From Haematococcus lacustris (Eukaryota > Chlorophyta > Chlorophyceae > Chlamydomonadales > Haematococcaceae): DNA of 64,000 bases. Position numbers and translations under genes: made by a program. The notes beneath the pieces are model-generated. The model worked only from the letters and a program-made list of their open reading frames with translations, made no database searches and was not told the DNA's origin. The stretch is taken from contig JASKMD010000009.1 in NCBI GenBank assembly GCA_030144725.1, forward strand, positions 1,567,457-1,631,456. Direction: 5' to 3'. Each line of letters begins with the position of its first letter. Position 1 is the stretch's first letter. Below are positions 46,766 through 59,300 of this stretch, piece after piece.

Positions 46766-46864
46766 TCACAGGATGTTCTTATAGTTGATGTCTGTGGCTT
46801 CCGAGCAACCAAGAGCAGCAAGAATCGGTCAAAAAGTTGTAGAAACTGAGCTGATATAAATGTC

Positions 46865-47600
46865 CTGCGCCCACACATGAAACGGCCCACACATGAAGGC
46901 AACGCGTTTCTGTCCTGATTACACGTTAGAGGCCCACATAAGGAGCCGCACATAGCTGGCACTTCATTATTCGACGTCCTGGTTGGACAGTTATGGCGGC
47001 CGGAAAAAGTGCCCACTAATGAAAATTTGACTTGGGGTGACGTGACACGAGTTGCACGCTGTTGTGGTGTAAGGACAGCCACAAGACATAAAAGCACTCT
47101 CAAGCATATTATCAGCACTAGCACGAGCACTAGAACACAGTTCAAGGGGGATCCTGCGCCCGACAGAAATTCAATATGGTGGAAGAGGCAAGATGGACGT
47201 CGGGACTTGCGTCGTTTGGTGCTAAGAGAGCTACAAAGTGAGCAGCTGGAGGCTGAATATGAGGCGGACAATGGATATGGTTGGGTGTAAGATGCAAGGG
47301 GGTCTACTTTGGAGCATCACAGACGGCCCACAGATGAAGACAAGACGTGTCTGTTCTTATGACACCTTACGAACCCACACAAGGAGTCGCACAAAACTGA
47401 CAGTTCATCATTCGACGTCCTGGTTGGACAGATATTCGGCCTGGAATAGTGCCCATTTCGAGGTAATTTGACATGGGGGGCGGACACGAGTTGCACGCTG
47501 TTCGGGTGCAGGGACAGGCCACAAGCCGTACCATCACTCTCATCAGCACTAGCACTAGCACTAGAACACATGTCAGGGGGGGTCCAGCGCCCGATAGAAA
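46865..47600 (+). repeat. Pair of diverged ~280-bp direct repeats
   Basis: Shared landmarks in the same order: CCCACA(C/G)ATGAAG, AAGGAG(C)CGCACA, ATTCGACGTCCTGGTTGGAC, GAGTTGCACGCTGTT, TATCAGCACTAGCAC, GCGCCCGA(C/T)AGAAATTC. The copies are offset by about 440 bp. An element with long terminal direct repeats or a local duplication would both fit. Confidence 0.75.
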
Positions 47601-48200
47601 TTCAAAAATAAATCTCTGTCCATGTCGCTGGGCCACTGAGCGCGATAGCTGTTCGCTGATCACAGCCCCACTAAGCAGGCCATTCCCGGCACAACGCGAC
47701 CCGATCTCCCAGCACCCCCGCCCGCCCCGGCACAGGTGCACATCAGCCCGAGCAGCCCGCTAGCTTCGCTTTAGTGAGCTGCACCGCCCTGCGCAGGAAT
47801 CGTGGTGAGACTCGTAAAGACCAGTAAGATTTTATCAGGGGTGCAGCCAATGGCGGGGGTGACCCGGTGCAATGCACAGCAGGCATGCACAAAGTGCCTG
47901 TGGGGAATTGCACGGTGTGGATGGGCACATGGACCAGCCAGGAGACCCGCTGCCGCCCCAGCTGTGCCTGCCGCCTCTGTTTCTCTGCCTGGCGCAGCTC
48001 AACACGCTGCTGGGCAGCAAACTGCCGCCTTTCGGCCGCTTCTAATGTCGCTGCACCCTGGCAGGCTCCTGCCACCGCGTGCCTGGCGATCCTCTCTCCG
48101 TTCTCCTCCTTCTTCCACGCGGCTGTTATCTCCCCCGTCCGAGATGTGCACCCACTCCCTGCCCGAATGATTGAGGGCGGGCCGTCCAGGGTAGCGTCAT

Positions 48201-49500
48201 AGTTCGCAGGGTCGGTACCAGCTGGTTACTCACCGCCGGATGTTGAGCGCCTGCAGAACAGCAGAGCCGTACACGAGCACTCCCAGTCGAATTAGGGTAG
48301 CGCTGCTTGCGGCAGTGCACAATGCAGTGTTAAACCCGGTAGTCGAGCTGGGCAGGGCTGGAAGGTGCTGCTCAAATGCTCACCGCATTGATGTCGCTGT
48401 CCACCCACTTGCTTCACCGTCGCTGTCCCAAGTGTTGGGGAGGCAGTGGCTGGCGCTGACCGCCGCCTGCCGCCTGCCGCCTGCCGCCTGCCGCTGTATA
48501 GCCGGAACCTCTAGTTGACCCAGCGTGGCGTGAGGCTCTCCTTCCACATGGACTCACACACCTCCAGCTCAGGCGCCCCCAACATTCAAAAAATGGCAGT
48601 AAACCGACCCCTGGTAGTAGGACGGCTGTAACTCTGCACTCGCTGCGCCAAATTTAATGCTAGCTGGCTCAGTGTGTAGCCAACCCAGCCAGCTACCTTT
48701 CACCCATCCAGAATAATTATCCAGTCAGTAGGCCGTGCACAGCAAAGCATCAAAGTTAGTAATTCAAATTTGAGCCGGTTCGGGGCATGCAGTCATCGCT
48801 GCGACCACCCGCGCCGCTTAGGTTGCTCTACACGAGCATGCGCATCGGCAGAAGCAGTCGGATCGGAAAACGGTTGCGGGAATGTGGCTCGAAGGCGGTT
48901 GGCAGGTGGTTGGGGGAGGTGGCCGGTACAGCCTTTGTTGCGCACTTTACAACCTGAGTTGGCGTTGGGGGGCTGTCTAACTAAGTCTAACTAACTGAGT
49001 CCAGCAAGGCCTTAAGGTGCCTCAAGGCCTTCCCAGCATGTGCCCTTGGGCTGGCCTTGGCCAAGGCGGCCAACTGTTGCTTGATGTTGCCCTCCTGTCA
49101 GGTCTGAGTCTGCTTCTTGAGGCGCTAATGCCACCGTCATGGTAGTGTTCAATTGGGCTTTGACATCAAGCCCAACCGAAATGGCAAAGCAAACGGAATA
49201 AATCGTTCGTAACACAACACAGCATCGGTGCCCTTCGGAGTGAAAAGGGCTACGTGACAGATGCTGCGCCGTCATATCGCGCCATCGTTATAAAAAAAAG
49301 GCATGCAGCCCGCGGCTCTACAGTGTCCATCAACAGGCCCCGGGCACGCCAGCAGCGTCTGGAAGCAGCGTCGACTGCCACACAGCTCCCGGGCGCCATG
49401 TGCAGCCTGGCCTCCTGGTGCGTCCCTAGTCCCTTGCCCATCACGTTGCTCCCTTTGCTCCACTTTACCACTTTACCACGTCAGCAGCCGTGGGAAGGTT
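48201..49500. other. Intergenic region, no supported gene
   Basis: No protein-like exons on either strand. Contains a CCGCCTG heptamer run (48466-48495). Possible promoter elements could not be distinguished. Confidence 0.45.
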
Positions 49501-49507
49501 GAGGGCA

Positions 49508-49830
49508 AGGTTGAGGGCAGGGGCAGGGGCAGGGGCAGGGGCAGGGGCAGGGGCAGGGGCAGGGGCAGGGGCAGGGGCAGGGGCAGGGGCAGGGGCAGGG
49601 GCAGGGGCAGGGGCAGGGGCAGGGGCAGGGGCAGGGGCAGGGGCAGGGGCAGGGGCAGGGGCAGGGGCAGGGGCAGGGGCAGGGGCAGGGGCAGGGGCAG
49701 GGGCAGGGGCAGGGGCAGGGGCAGGGGCAGGGGCAGGGGCAGGGGCAGGGGCAGGGGCAGGGGCAGGGGCAGGGGCAGGGGCAGGGGCAGGGGCAGGGGC
49801 AGGGGCAGGGGCAGGGGCAGGGGCAGGGGC
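49508..49830. repeat. (GGGGCA)n hexanucleotide array, about 53 copies
   Basis: Near-perfect six-base repeat of about 320 bp. Because 6 is a multiple of 3, every frame on both strands is open and gives Gly-Arg, Gly-Ala or Pro-Ala dipeptide artefact ORFs. The G-rich strand may form G-quadruplexes. Confidence 0.97.
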
Positions 49831-50525
49831 CATTATGGTGAGAAGCTCCGGAGGCAGAGGCGGTAATCATAGGATGAAGCCAGGATCAAGCTTCAGATGG
49901 CCGTTCTACAACCTAAGAACTCTCAGCACAATCCACCGACCAGGACTGTGACAGCAATGACTGGCACTGCATGCACCACTACCATGTGCTGTTGCCTGGC
50001 TCCCCACAAGCCGATGCACAACCACGCTGCACCACCCTGATCTTTCCACCCTGATCTTTCTTGAATCAGCGGTCATGCAGCCGCTTGCAGCCCATGCCAC
50101 TCCAGCCTAGCCCAGCCCAGCCTGCCCAGCCCAGGCCAGTTGTTACACCTGGCGGCAGATCCGGGCAAGCAAGCCACCAGTGCAGCCACAGCAGGTCCCA
50201 CTTGTTCTATTGCTATTAGTCTAGCGACTGCATTGCAGTCATGGCCACTTGGCTGGCTGCGGTGTTGGGATAGCTGGTTTGGCAGCCTTGCCGTTGGGCT
50301 GGCCTCGCCCAGTCTTGATGGGCATGTCTAGATGGAGTAGTGCTCTGTCCAGTCCTTGACTTTCATCTGGTTCTGAACGGGCTCTGCCCTGGCCTGGCCC
50401 AGCTCGGTTGGCTTGGCTGCCCAGGTGGTCTGTGCCTATGGTCAGAAGCTGCAGTTACAGAGGCGTTCTTCTTATCTTCTTTTTCTTATTCCTCCTCCTC
50501 CTCCTCCTCCTCCTCCTCCTCCTCC

Positions 50526-50557
<32 letters not shown>

Positions 50558-50938
50558 TACAGAGGCTGCTGCTGGGGCTGTGGGCAAGTGCAGCAGGCAG
50601 CGTGCTTGCGCTCAGGCCCCACCTGGCAAGCACAGCTGGGTGTGTTGGTTGAGGTGGGGTGCAGCCGGCAATGGTGGGCTAGTGAGTAGGCACAGAGGTC
50701 TGCACAGGCAGGCTACGAGGGATGCCTGGCGATGAGGTGCCTTGGGTCACTCCAGGCTCTGGCGGCAAACTGGGCACCCACCCGGGCACCTGACTGGGCG
50801 CCTAACCGTGTGCCTAATCAGGCGCTTCATTGAGAGCCTGATTGGGCGCCTTATTGGGTATCTGAAGTGCACGATTAAAACTGTCCAGTTACGCTCCTCA
50901 GGAGAATAGTTCTTTCTTTCTCTCAGTCGTGTCTGTTT
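49831..50938. other. Upstream region of the giant modular gene
   Basis: No supported exon. It includes a (CTC)n run (about 50490-50551) and a polypyrimidine tract TTTCTTTCTCTCAG ending 12 bases before the ATG at 50939, which may be an intron acceptor in the 5' untranslated region. Confidence 0.45.
50490..50551. repeat. (CTC)n microsatellite
   Basis: About twenty uninterrupted CTC units. Confidence 0.95.
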
Positions 50939-53038
50939 ATGGCTGCTGGCACCACCTTGCGCTTCATGCTCCTGCTCGCTCCCACTGCAGGCGGATGCCC
51001 CCCGGCAAGCCCCCCAACACCCAGCCGACCCAGCCGTCAGGCCAGCAGGGCAGGCAGCAGCCGGCCCCCCCGCTCCTTGCCAGCCTCCACCACGCCCACC
51101 GCCGCTACCAGCAGCACTCCGGAGACTGAGCCTGTGCAGGGTGCAGCAGGCGGTGCAGGCAGGCCTGCAGGGCACCCATACTCAGATGACAGCAACACAG
51201 CGCTGGCAGGGCATGTGCCAGCCGTTGCCCGCAACATAGGGCTGGAGATGGGTAAGCCAGCAGTTGGCAGCGACCCGGGACAAGAGGGTGGGGTGCCTGC
51301 AGCTGCAAGCGACACAGGTCCGGTACGGCATGGGTTGGCAGCTGGCAGCGAGATAGGGCGCGAGGGGCTGGAGCCTGCAGAAGCTACCGGGAAGCTGGCA
51401 GTGCATGGGCTGGCTGCTGGCAGTGCTGCTGCAGAGGAAGGTCTGGGGGACCCAGCTGCTGCTGGCAGCCTGACTGGGCCAGAGCAGGCAGCTGGCAATG
51501 GCATCCAGCAGACAAGCTCAACCACAGCTGGCAACCTGGCTGTGCTGCAGACAACCTTGAACACAACAGCCTTGGACACAACAGCCTTGGACACAGCCCA
51601 ACTGCCAGGGCCAGCCCAACTGCCAGGGCCAGCCCAACTGCCAGGTCCTGATCAGGCCTTGGACACAACCTTGGACAAAGCCCTGGCAGCAGCGTCCGCC
51701 ACCCTACCAGGGACATACCAGTCCCCTGGGGCGCTGCCTCCCCTCAGCCAGGCTAGCAGGTCTGGCCCCACCCTGCCTGCTGCTCCCCCTGCACCCCTGC
51801 CTCACCCCAGCATGCCTGCACCCAGCTGGCCTGTGCCCACAACTGCCAGACCCCCTCCTGGGCTGCTGCCACCCCTTAGCCCACTGACGGTCCCTTTGCC
51901 TGGCCTGCTCCAAGAACAAGCTGGCCTGGAGGCTGCAGCAGCTGGCAGTGCTCTTGGCTTGGAGGCTGCAGCAGCTGGCAGTGCAGTCAGCAGGGACGAG
52001 CTGGTCGTGCGAGCTGATCCAAGTACTCAGCCGAGCTCTGCACAAGGCGAGAGCAGTGGGCTAAATGTTGGTGAGGTGAAAGGGCTGATGACAAACAGCA
52101 GCAGCAAGCTATCTAGCCAGGCACAGCAGCTGACCAACAGACCAGGTTCTGCTCCCAGCAGTGCCGCCTGACGCGTGGCATATGGCATACGACCAGGCAG
52201 AAGAAGGGCTGCAGCTGCTTATGTTGTTGTCCTCTCCATTTTGAGAAAACTCACGAACCGTTTTATGTGCCCGTAAAACCAGATTATCAGTAGGTATGGA
52301 TATGATCTAAGAGCTTACAACCCTGCAGTTATTGCTATCTCCAGGGATTGTGCACGCATGTTGTTGTCGCTGTTGGTTCACACCAATGAGCAGCCAGCCT
52401 GGTGTGATTGCTGAGTTGTGATGGGGTGAGGAATGTAGCGGCGCGAGGCGGGGCGCGGCGTTGTTCTAGATTGCTGTGTTGGTTCCCACCCCTGACCCGC
52501 CAGCCTGGCAGTGGTGCTGGGTTGTGATTTTGGTGGTGGCTGTGGGTGATGGTGAAGGTGGGGTGGCCATGGGGTAGGGTGGGGTGGGGTGCCCCAGGAC
52601 TAGCCTCCTGGCCGCCTGCCATGGCAAATCGCTAGAGTCGGATTCACAGTGCAAGCCATAATCAATGCCCATGCCACTGCTGCCCTGATGCCACCGCTGC
52701 TGCCACCACTGCTGCCCCTGATGCCTGCGCCTACACCTGCAGCTGTCACCCACTGCCCCATGACTTCATCACCAGCAGCAGAGGAAGGAGAGTGGGAGAA
52801 GGGGGAGGAGGAGGAGGAGGAGGAGGAGGAGGAGGTGGTTGAGGAGGAGGAGGTGGTGACAAAGTCAGCAGCGCTGCCAGCCACATCTTCCCAGGCCCTG
52901 GTTACAGCAGGTACAGGAGCCCTGCCATCAGCCCCTCACCTCTCACTGCCTTCAGCCCCTCCCCTCTCACTGCCTGCAGCAGCAGAGGTGGAGGCAGCAC
53001 TAACACCAGCATCACCACCAGCAGCAGCAGCATTAAGC

Positions 53039-53098
<60 letters not shown>

Positions 53099-56000
53099 GG
53101 GGGACCTTCCACCCCCACAGCAGAAGCAGCTGGGCCTGCAGCCTGTGGTCAGTTCGCTGTGTTAGGCAGCGAGGTAACGCCACCAAGCAGCTCCCTGCCC
53201 CCTGCAGCTGCAGCCCTCGCCCCTGAAGGCCCCCTGCTCCTTACTTCACCTACCCCCCTTGCATTAGACATGAACCCTGACCCTGGGGACCAGCTGGAGG
53301 CCATCGCTGAGGAAGGCAGTGTCCAGCCTGCCCTGCCAGGTCAGCTGCTGCTGTTGGTGGAGGAGGGGGAGCCAGGGTGGGGCCCAGGAGGTGTTCAAGG
53401 AGGGCCAGGGTGGGGTTAGGGTCTGGGTTTGTGATGCCACCCAGCCAGGCACAGGAGCTAGAGGCTGGTTGCTGAAGCGTGAGGGGGAGGTGGCCTGAAG
53501 GCGAGGCCTGTCCAGCTGTGAGTGTGCGCACACAATTCAGCTGTGGTGAGGTGTAGCTGCTGGTGGGTAGGCCTTTCAGGCCATGTACCATTTGTTGAAC
53601 GCGCCCTTCCCCTCCTTGTACTAAGACCATAGTCTATGCTGAGTTGCTGGAGTGTCCCCCTACCTGCACACCAGCACCAGCACAAGTGTGACTCCATGTC
53701 CCTCCTTGCAGGCAATGAGGGAGGTGCAGGGCCAGGCCCCGGTGCTCCCCCCGCCCGTCTCACACTGCAACACCCCTCAGCTCCTGACGACCCAGCTCAT
53801 GACCCCCCCATGGTGGGGCTGGCACCCAGGCCCCTCCTCTTCCCCCCAGCAGCAGGAACCCCCATGCTGGCACTGCAGCCAGGCTCTACCCAGGCAGCTG
53901 CCCCAGCAGCACTGCTGGTCCTGGGCCAGGCTGATGGCTCCGGCACCTTAGGCACGGCAGCACTGGGCACCCAGCCAGCAGCTGCCCCTCAGGCCTCCCA
54001 CCCTCCAGCTGGTGACGACCTGCTCGGGGCTGATGCAGCTGCAGTCCAGGGGCAGGCCGGCAGCACCCAGGCCGCTGATGCTGTGGATCACACCCAAGGG
54101 CTGGCGCTGGCACCGGAGCACACAGCAGCAGGGGTGCCTCAGCAGGAGTTTGGTCTCCAGCCTGTACCTGTACCAGCATCTGGTACTGCACTCAACACCG
54201 TCCCATCCCGGCCAGTGAAGAAGGATGTCAAGCCAGGAGGCCCGAAGCAAGCGCAAGTGATGTTCAGGCGGGCTTGGCTCGGAGGTGGACGCAGGAGGGA
54301 GGGGGAAGAGGAAGAGGAAGGCGAGCAGGAGGAGGAGGAGGAGGCAGACGATGCGGGGGAGGAAGATGAGGATGAGTTTTCTTACGAGATTGATGACGAC
54401 GAGTGGGAGGAGGAGTACGAGGAAGAGGTGGACGAGGGATGGCGAACGAATTGGTCCGATCGCGATGATGATGAGGTCGAGGAGGACGATGATGAGGTGT
54501 TGAAACAGGCGCACAAGCACATCAAGCCTCACCTGCAACGCTTCATTCACGCAGCTTCCCTGCAGCTACTGTCAGCGCAGTCCTGCCTCGTGCGCGCTTC
54601 GTACTGCGATTCCTTTGAAGCAACGCAAGCGGAGCTGCAGGCCGCGGGCGACGCATTAGCAGCGCTACGGACTGGTGCCACTGACTTGGCTCTCAACGTG
54701 CTCACCCCTCCACCAGGCTCGTCAGAGTTGGACGACGAACAGCCGCCACCGCCCAAGCTGCAAGCCAAGGCAGGGCTGCAAGGCGTGAAGGGCGATGCTG
54801 TGACCGAGCAGCAGCTGGAGCAGCGATGGGCGGCTGCGTTCTGGCGCGACGGGGGCGTGCGAACGAGTGTGAAGGCGGCTGTGGAACTGGCACGGAGAGG
54901 GGTCCGCAGCCTTGAGGAGGAGATTGGCCCAGAGTTGCGCTTGGCCTTGGACGAGGTCGTGACGGACGTGCAGAAGCACGAGCGTGCCATCGCCTCCCTG
55001 ATGGCCTCAATAGCAACGCTCCCAGCGGATGGCCTGCTGCGGGTTCGCGAGAAGGTGACAGAAGGCAGTGGCGCGCCGTACACCACCGCGCTGAAAGCCG
55101 TCGAAGACGGGTATCGGCAGTACGAGGCGCAAGTTGCTGCAAGCACAGCAGCAGAGGCGGCCAACCTAAAGGTTGTCGCCGCAAATGAAGCTGCGAAGGC
55201 GCACTACTTAGAAGCAAAGAAGGTTGCGAAGAAGAAAGAGGCAGCGTACCTCCTGGATCTACGGGATGGTGCCACACCTCGCAAGGGGGACAAAGAGCAC
55301 GCGAGGAAGATGTTTAGGCCCTCCCCGCCATCTCTCGACAAAGGTGTGCCAGTACCGCCTATGCCGGCTCGATTGACGCGGCTGAAGCTCCAACAAGACA
55401 TTGTCGTGTCAGCCGATGCATGCCAGAATGCGCTGTTCCTTTACTTGTGGAAGGCTCACCCGCATGTTGTCGCGTTGCTGGACCACACGCCCTCCGCGAC
55501 ACCCGCGGCCCCAGCGACGCCCGCACCTCCCGCGACGCCCGCACCTCCCGCGACGCCCGCACCCGAAGCGACGCCCGCACCCCCCGTGACTCCCGTGGAC
55601 CCTGCGCTGCCGCACCCCCAGCACAGCGTGCGCGCGATTCTGCAGGCGCTGAGCAAAGCGCTGGCTGACGTGCAGTCCGTGGCTGTCGAAGCTGAGGCGA
55701 GCTGCCAGCTTGTATGGCGTACATTTTGGGATGAGGGGACCAGTAGCATGCTAAAGGGCCTCTCAAGAGAGCTCAGCTTCTCATCAGCCCCCGGCAAACA
55801 ACCATCAAGGCGTCAGAACAGTGACCCAGCCCGGCCCTGGGAGCTAGCTGCTACCCCCAACTGCACCGTTACCGTTGCCAGCTCAGACCCAGCTACCAGC
55901 CTCCGTGCCTGCCAGCAGCGGTTGAGGGAGGCTGCCGTGTGTCTCACTCAGAGCTTGGGTGGTGGGGCGGCGGTGTGGAGCACCCTCTCTGCGTGGCAAG

Positions 56001-56306
56001 TGGTCCCAGCCAGTCAACGTGGTGCGCAGCGCGTGCACTCGCTACTGCATCGGGCCATGGCTGAGGCTGCCAGCGTGCGGCAGTGCGCGGCCTGGGTGCT
56101 GGAGGCTGTGCAGCAGGCGGAGGCTGCGCATGCAAAGGGTCTGGAGGGCGAGCCTGGTGGCAGCGTGGGCGTGGGGGTGGAGGCGGAGGCTGCTGGGGTG
56201 CAGGGGACACCCAGGGAGGGGAAGAGGGAGGCAATAGCAGCAGCAGCAGCACCAACAGCAGCAGCAGCAGCAGCAGCAGCAGTACCAGCAGCAGCAGCAG
56301 AACCAA

Positions 56307-56341
<35 letters not shown>

Positions 56342-59300
56342 CCAATACCACCAGCTGCTGTGGCCACACCAGCCACCGTGGCCTCTGCCACCACCGCAGC
56401 AACCACTGAGGCGGCTGCGCACATGGCAGACACACCTGATGATGATGTCGACCCTGATGGTGAGCTGCGATCAGCAGCTGAGCTCCTCAACCCCTGGCTG
56501 TTTGCCCTCTTCCTTTGACCACTGCGGGTAACTCTAGTCGTTGTGGTAGGCCTGCAGGAGGCAGGTGAGTGCCCTCAGTAATCCCAGGTGCTGCCATCAT
56601 GCCCCATGGATGCTAGCCACTGCTGACCATGGATGCTAGCCACTGCTGGCTGCAGCTTCTGGGTATGGCCTGGCCGGGGAGGAGGGCAGCAACAGGCTTT
56701 CCCTTGGTTTTGGCATCAGCCCCTCCCTCAGCTGGTAGACGTTGCTGTCTGCAGGCCGTGGCTCCACTGTGGCTCCACCTCAGGCTGCAGCACAGCCTGC
56801 TGGGGGCGGCACCGCTGTGGCACCAGACCTCCCTGCTGCTGCTAATGAAGGTGAGGGTCAGCAGCATTGTCAGGCAGGACTGGTGCACAGTCACGAGCAT
56901 AGCAATACACCAGCCTGCCTGTTAACTAATGCTCCTTGTGTTCAATGGATTCGTGCTATCATTGTATGCACTGTGATGTTACCAGCCTGCCCGTCGTTAC
57001 CAGCCTGCCCGTCGGTACCAGCCTGCCTGTCGTTACCAGCCTGCCTATCGTTTGACGCTCCCAGTGTTCAGTGGATCATTGCTATCATTGTATGCACCAG
57101 TGATCTATATTTGCGTAGTACGTAATGATCAGTACGATGTTACATGACCGGTTTTCATGACTAGACGGACCATAGCTTTGGGTGCTTGCAGCTGTATTGT
57201 AACCTAAAAAGCTGAAGACATTATGAAACAAGCAACCAGCCAGGTGATGGGCTAGGATGCTGAGTGGTAAACGTTAGCTTGACAGTCAAAAAGACAGCAG
57301 CAGCAACGTGAGGTTGCACCGAAATCAGAAGCCTGCCGACCTCCTTTTGTTTGTGTCAGCTGGCAGCTTGTGTCACTGTGGCAGAGTAAGAAAGACAGAA
57401 ACTCCACACCACAATGGTCATTGAGGCACATGTAACAATAGGGTTGGTGGGCCCAACTCCCTGTACAAGGCTTGCATGAGCAGCATCATTGTTGTCATCA
57501 ACCTTGTATCAATAGGGTCTCTGGGCCAAGCTCTGGCGACCAGCACTGACTTGGCGAGCTGCCAGCACACTGTCTCAGGTCTGTATCAGAAGCAGCATTG
57601 CTGTCAAATGGCATGCGCTTTTTGAGCTTGCTACAAAGACAAACAATTTTAGAAACAACGTTGAGGCTCACTTGATAAGAGCACGCCATGCCTCACGCTC
57701 CTGCCACATGGCTAGGCGCTGGTGACTACCAGTGTTTTTCTTTTCGCACTGTATATAGCGTTCGCTATGAAATGCCATGTTTTACTGGCGTTTTGCGCTA
57801 TGCGTTCGTCATTAACAGTCTAGCCACCTAACAATTCGTAATGCCCACCAACCTATGGCAGACTCAGAGCGGCAGCGCCGTTGGGGGTTGGTTGTGGTAA
57901 TGGTTTGGCGGTGGCGAGAAGGGTGGTTGTGTGGACTCCTATGGCGCGTACCCAGCAATACTGCATAGTGCTTGCATGGTGGACATGGGCTTCTGGATTC
58001 ATTGGGTTTGGCAGCTGACGGCTGGGTGGCCCTGCTTCAACAGTCTGGTTGAGTCACCAACACATTGTATCGGTGTGGTACGCAGGATTGTGTAGACCTC
58101 GTTGTTGCCATTGTTACCAAGATCGCCATACATTACTCTTGCACCCAATCTTGTGCCCCTGTCATCATGCAACACCGTGTTACCCCGGCTCCTGTTTGCA
58201 TCGTGCCACACAAGCAGATGACGTGGCGGTCGGCCACGAAGTTGATGAGAAAGACAACGAGGAGTGGAAGGAGCACGCCAGGCCTTGTCTGCAACGCTTT
58301 GCTTATGAGGCTTCTCTACACTTGCTGGCCGCCCAGGCGAGCGAGGCGAAGGCGACATCGGCCATCACCCCGGCTGAAGCTGCAGCTGAGCTTCAGTCTG
58401 TGCACACAGCCCTGGCAGAGCTGCGGCGCTGTGCCGCCGTCCTGGTCGCCAGTGCGTTCAAACCCCCATCTAGCGCAACCGCGCTGTACAAGGAGGCGTT
58501 GTGCGCGGAGCCACTCCCACCTTCGCCGCTTCCGCCTTTGCAAGGTGAAGAGCCTTCCGTGCCACAGTCGGGACACGGTTCAGGACGGTGGACGCGAGCG
58601 GAGTCTCTCAGGGCCGAGCAGCGACTGGGACAGCAGTGGGCAACGGTGCTGGCGCAAGCCGTCGGCATGCGTATCACAGTGATGGAAGCGGTGGACCGAG
58701 CTTTGAGCGAGGCAGGCAATCTTGACGATCTGGACGGGTTGCTTATGCGCAAAGCCCTGGACAATGCCACAACGCAAGTGATGCAGCACGAGCGCAGCGT
58801 TGCCTGGCTGCTGGCAGCGCTGCCCACGGTCCCAGCAGAGGGCGTCAAGCGGGTCCAAAATGAGTTGTCGGACCGGGTCGTGGAGCCAGGCGCCACCGCG
58901 CTGCAGACCGTCATCGCCGCGATTTACGAGATTGCAGCAGATACAAAGCAGAAACCGCCGAAGTACATGGTGCCATTGGAGATCCAGCGGACGGTCATCG
59001 TGGCAGCTTGCGAACCTCAGTGTGTACTGCATCTCTACCTACAGAGCGCCCACTCACATGCTGTTTCGCTGCTCTCGCGCTTGCAGCCTTTCCCCCTCGC
59101 ACCAAACCCCACAGCCCCAGCGACTCTCGCTTCCCTGCCCACCTTGTGCGCCGACCTTCGCGGCCTACGCGCGGCGCTGGCAGCCGTGGAGGACGCGACC
59201 TTCCCTGCTGAGTCGCGCTGCACCAGTGTTTGGCCCATGTCTCAGGCGATAATCAGAGACAGCTACGCAGGGAAGTATCCGAGTAAATATATGAGTAACC

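Larger units (their letters stand above)
46250..48200. repeat. Repeat family R, long copy
   Basis: Block 1 (46290-46436) encodes MTRKTHVHLH and CQCLGCPSRHVC on the plus strand. Block 2 (47867-48195) reads on the minus strand as an uninterrupted Gln/Arg-rich helix (RVELRQAEKQRRQAQLGRQ). The ~1.4 kb between them contains a pair of direct repeats (about 46865-47175 and 47320-47600). Ends and target duplications were not located. Confidence 0.6.

Noticed and set aside
49303..49951. Long Gly-Arg, Gly-Ala and Pro-Ala open frames on both strands
   Set aside because: They are translations of the (GGGGCA)n array; all frames are open only because the unit is six bases.
53948..56490. Long minus-strand ORFs opposite modules A and C
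   Set aside because: Antisense shadows of GC-rich coding exons. Their sequence is low-complexity, while the plus-strand reading is conserved between the three module copies.
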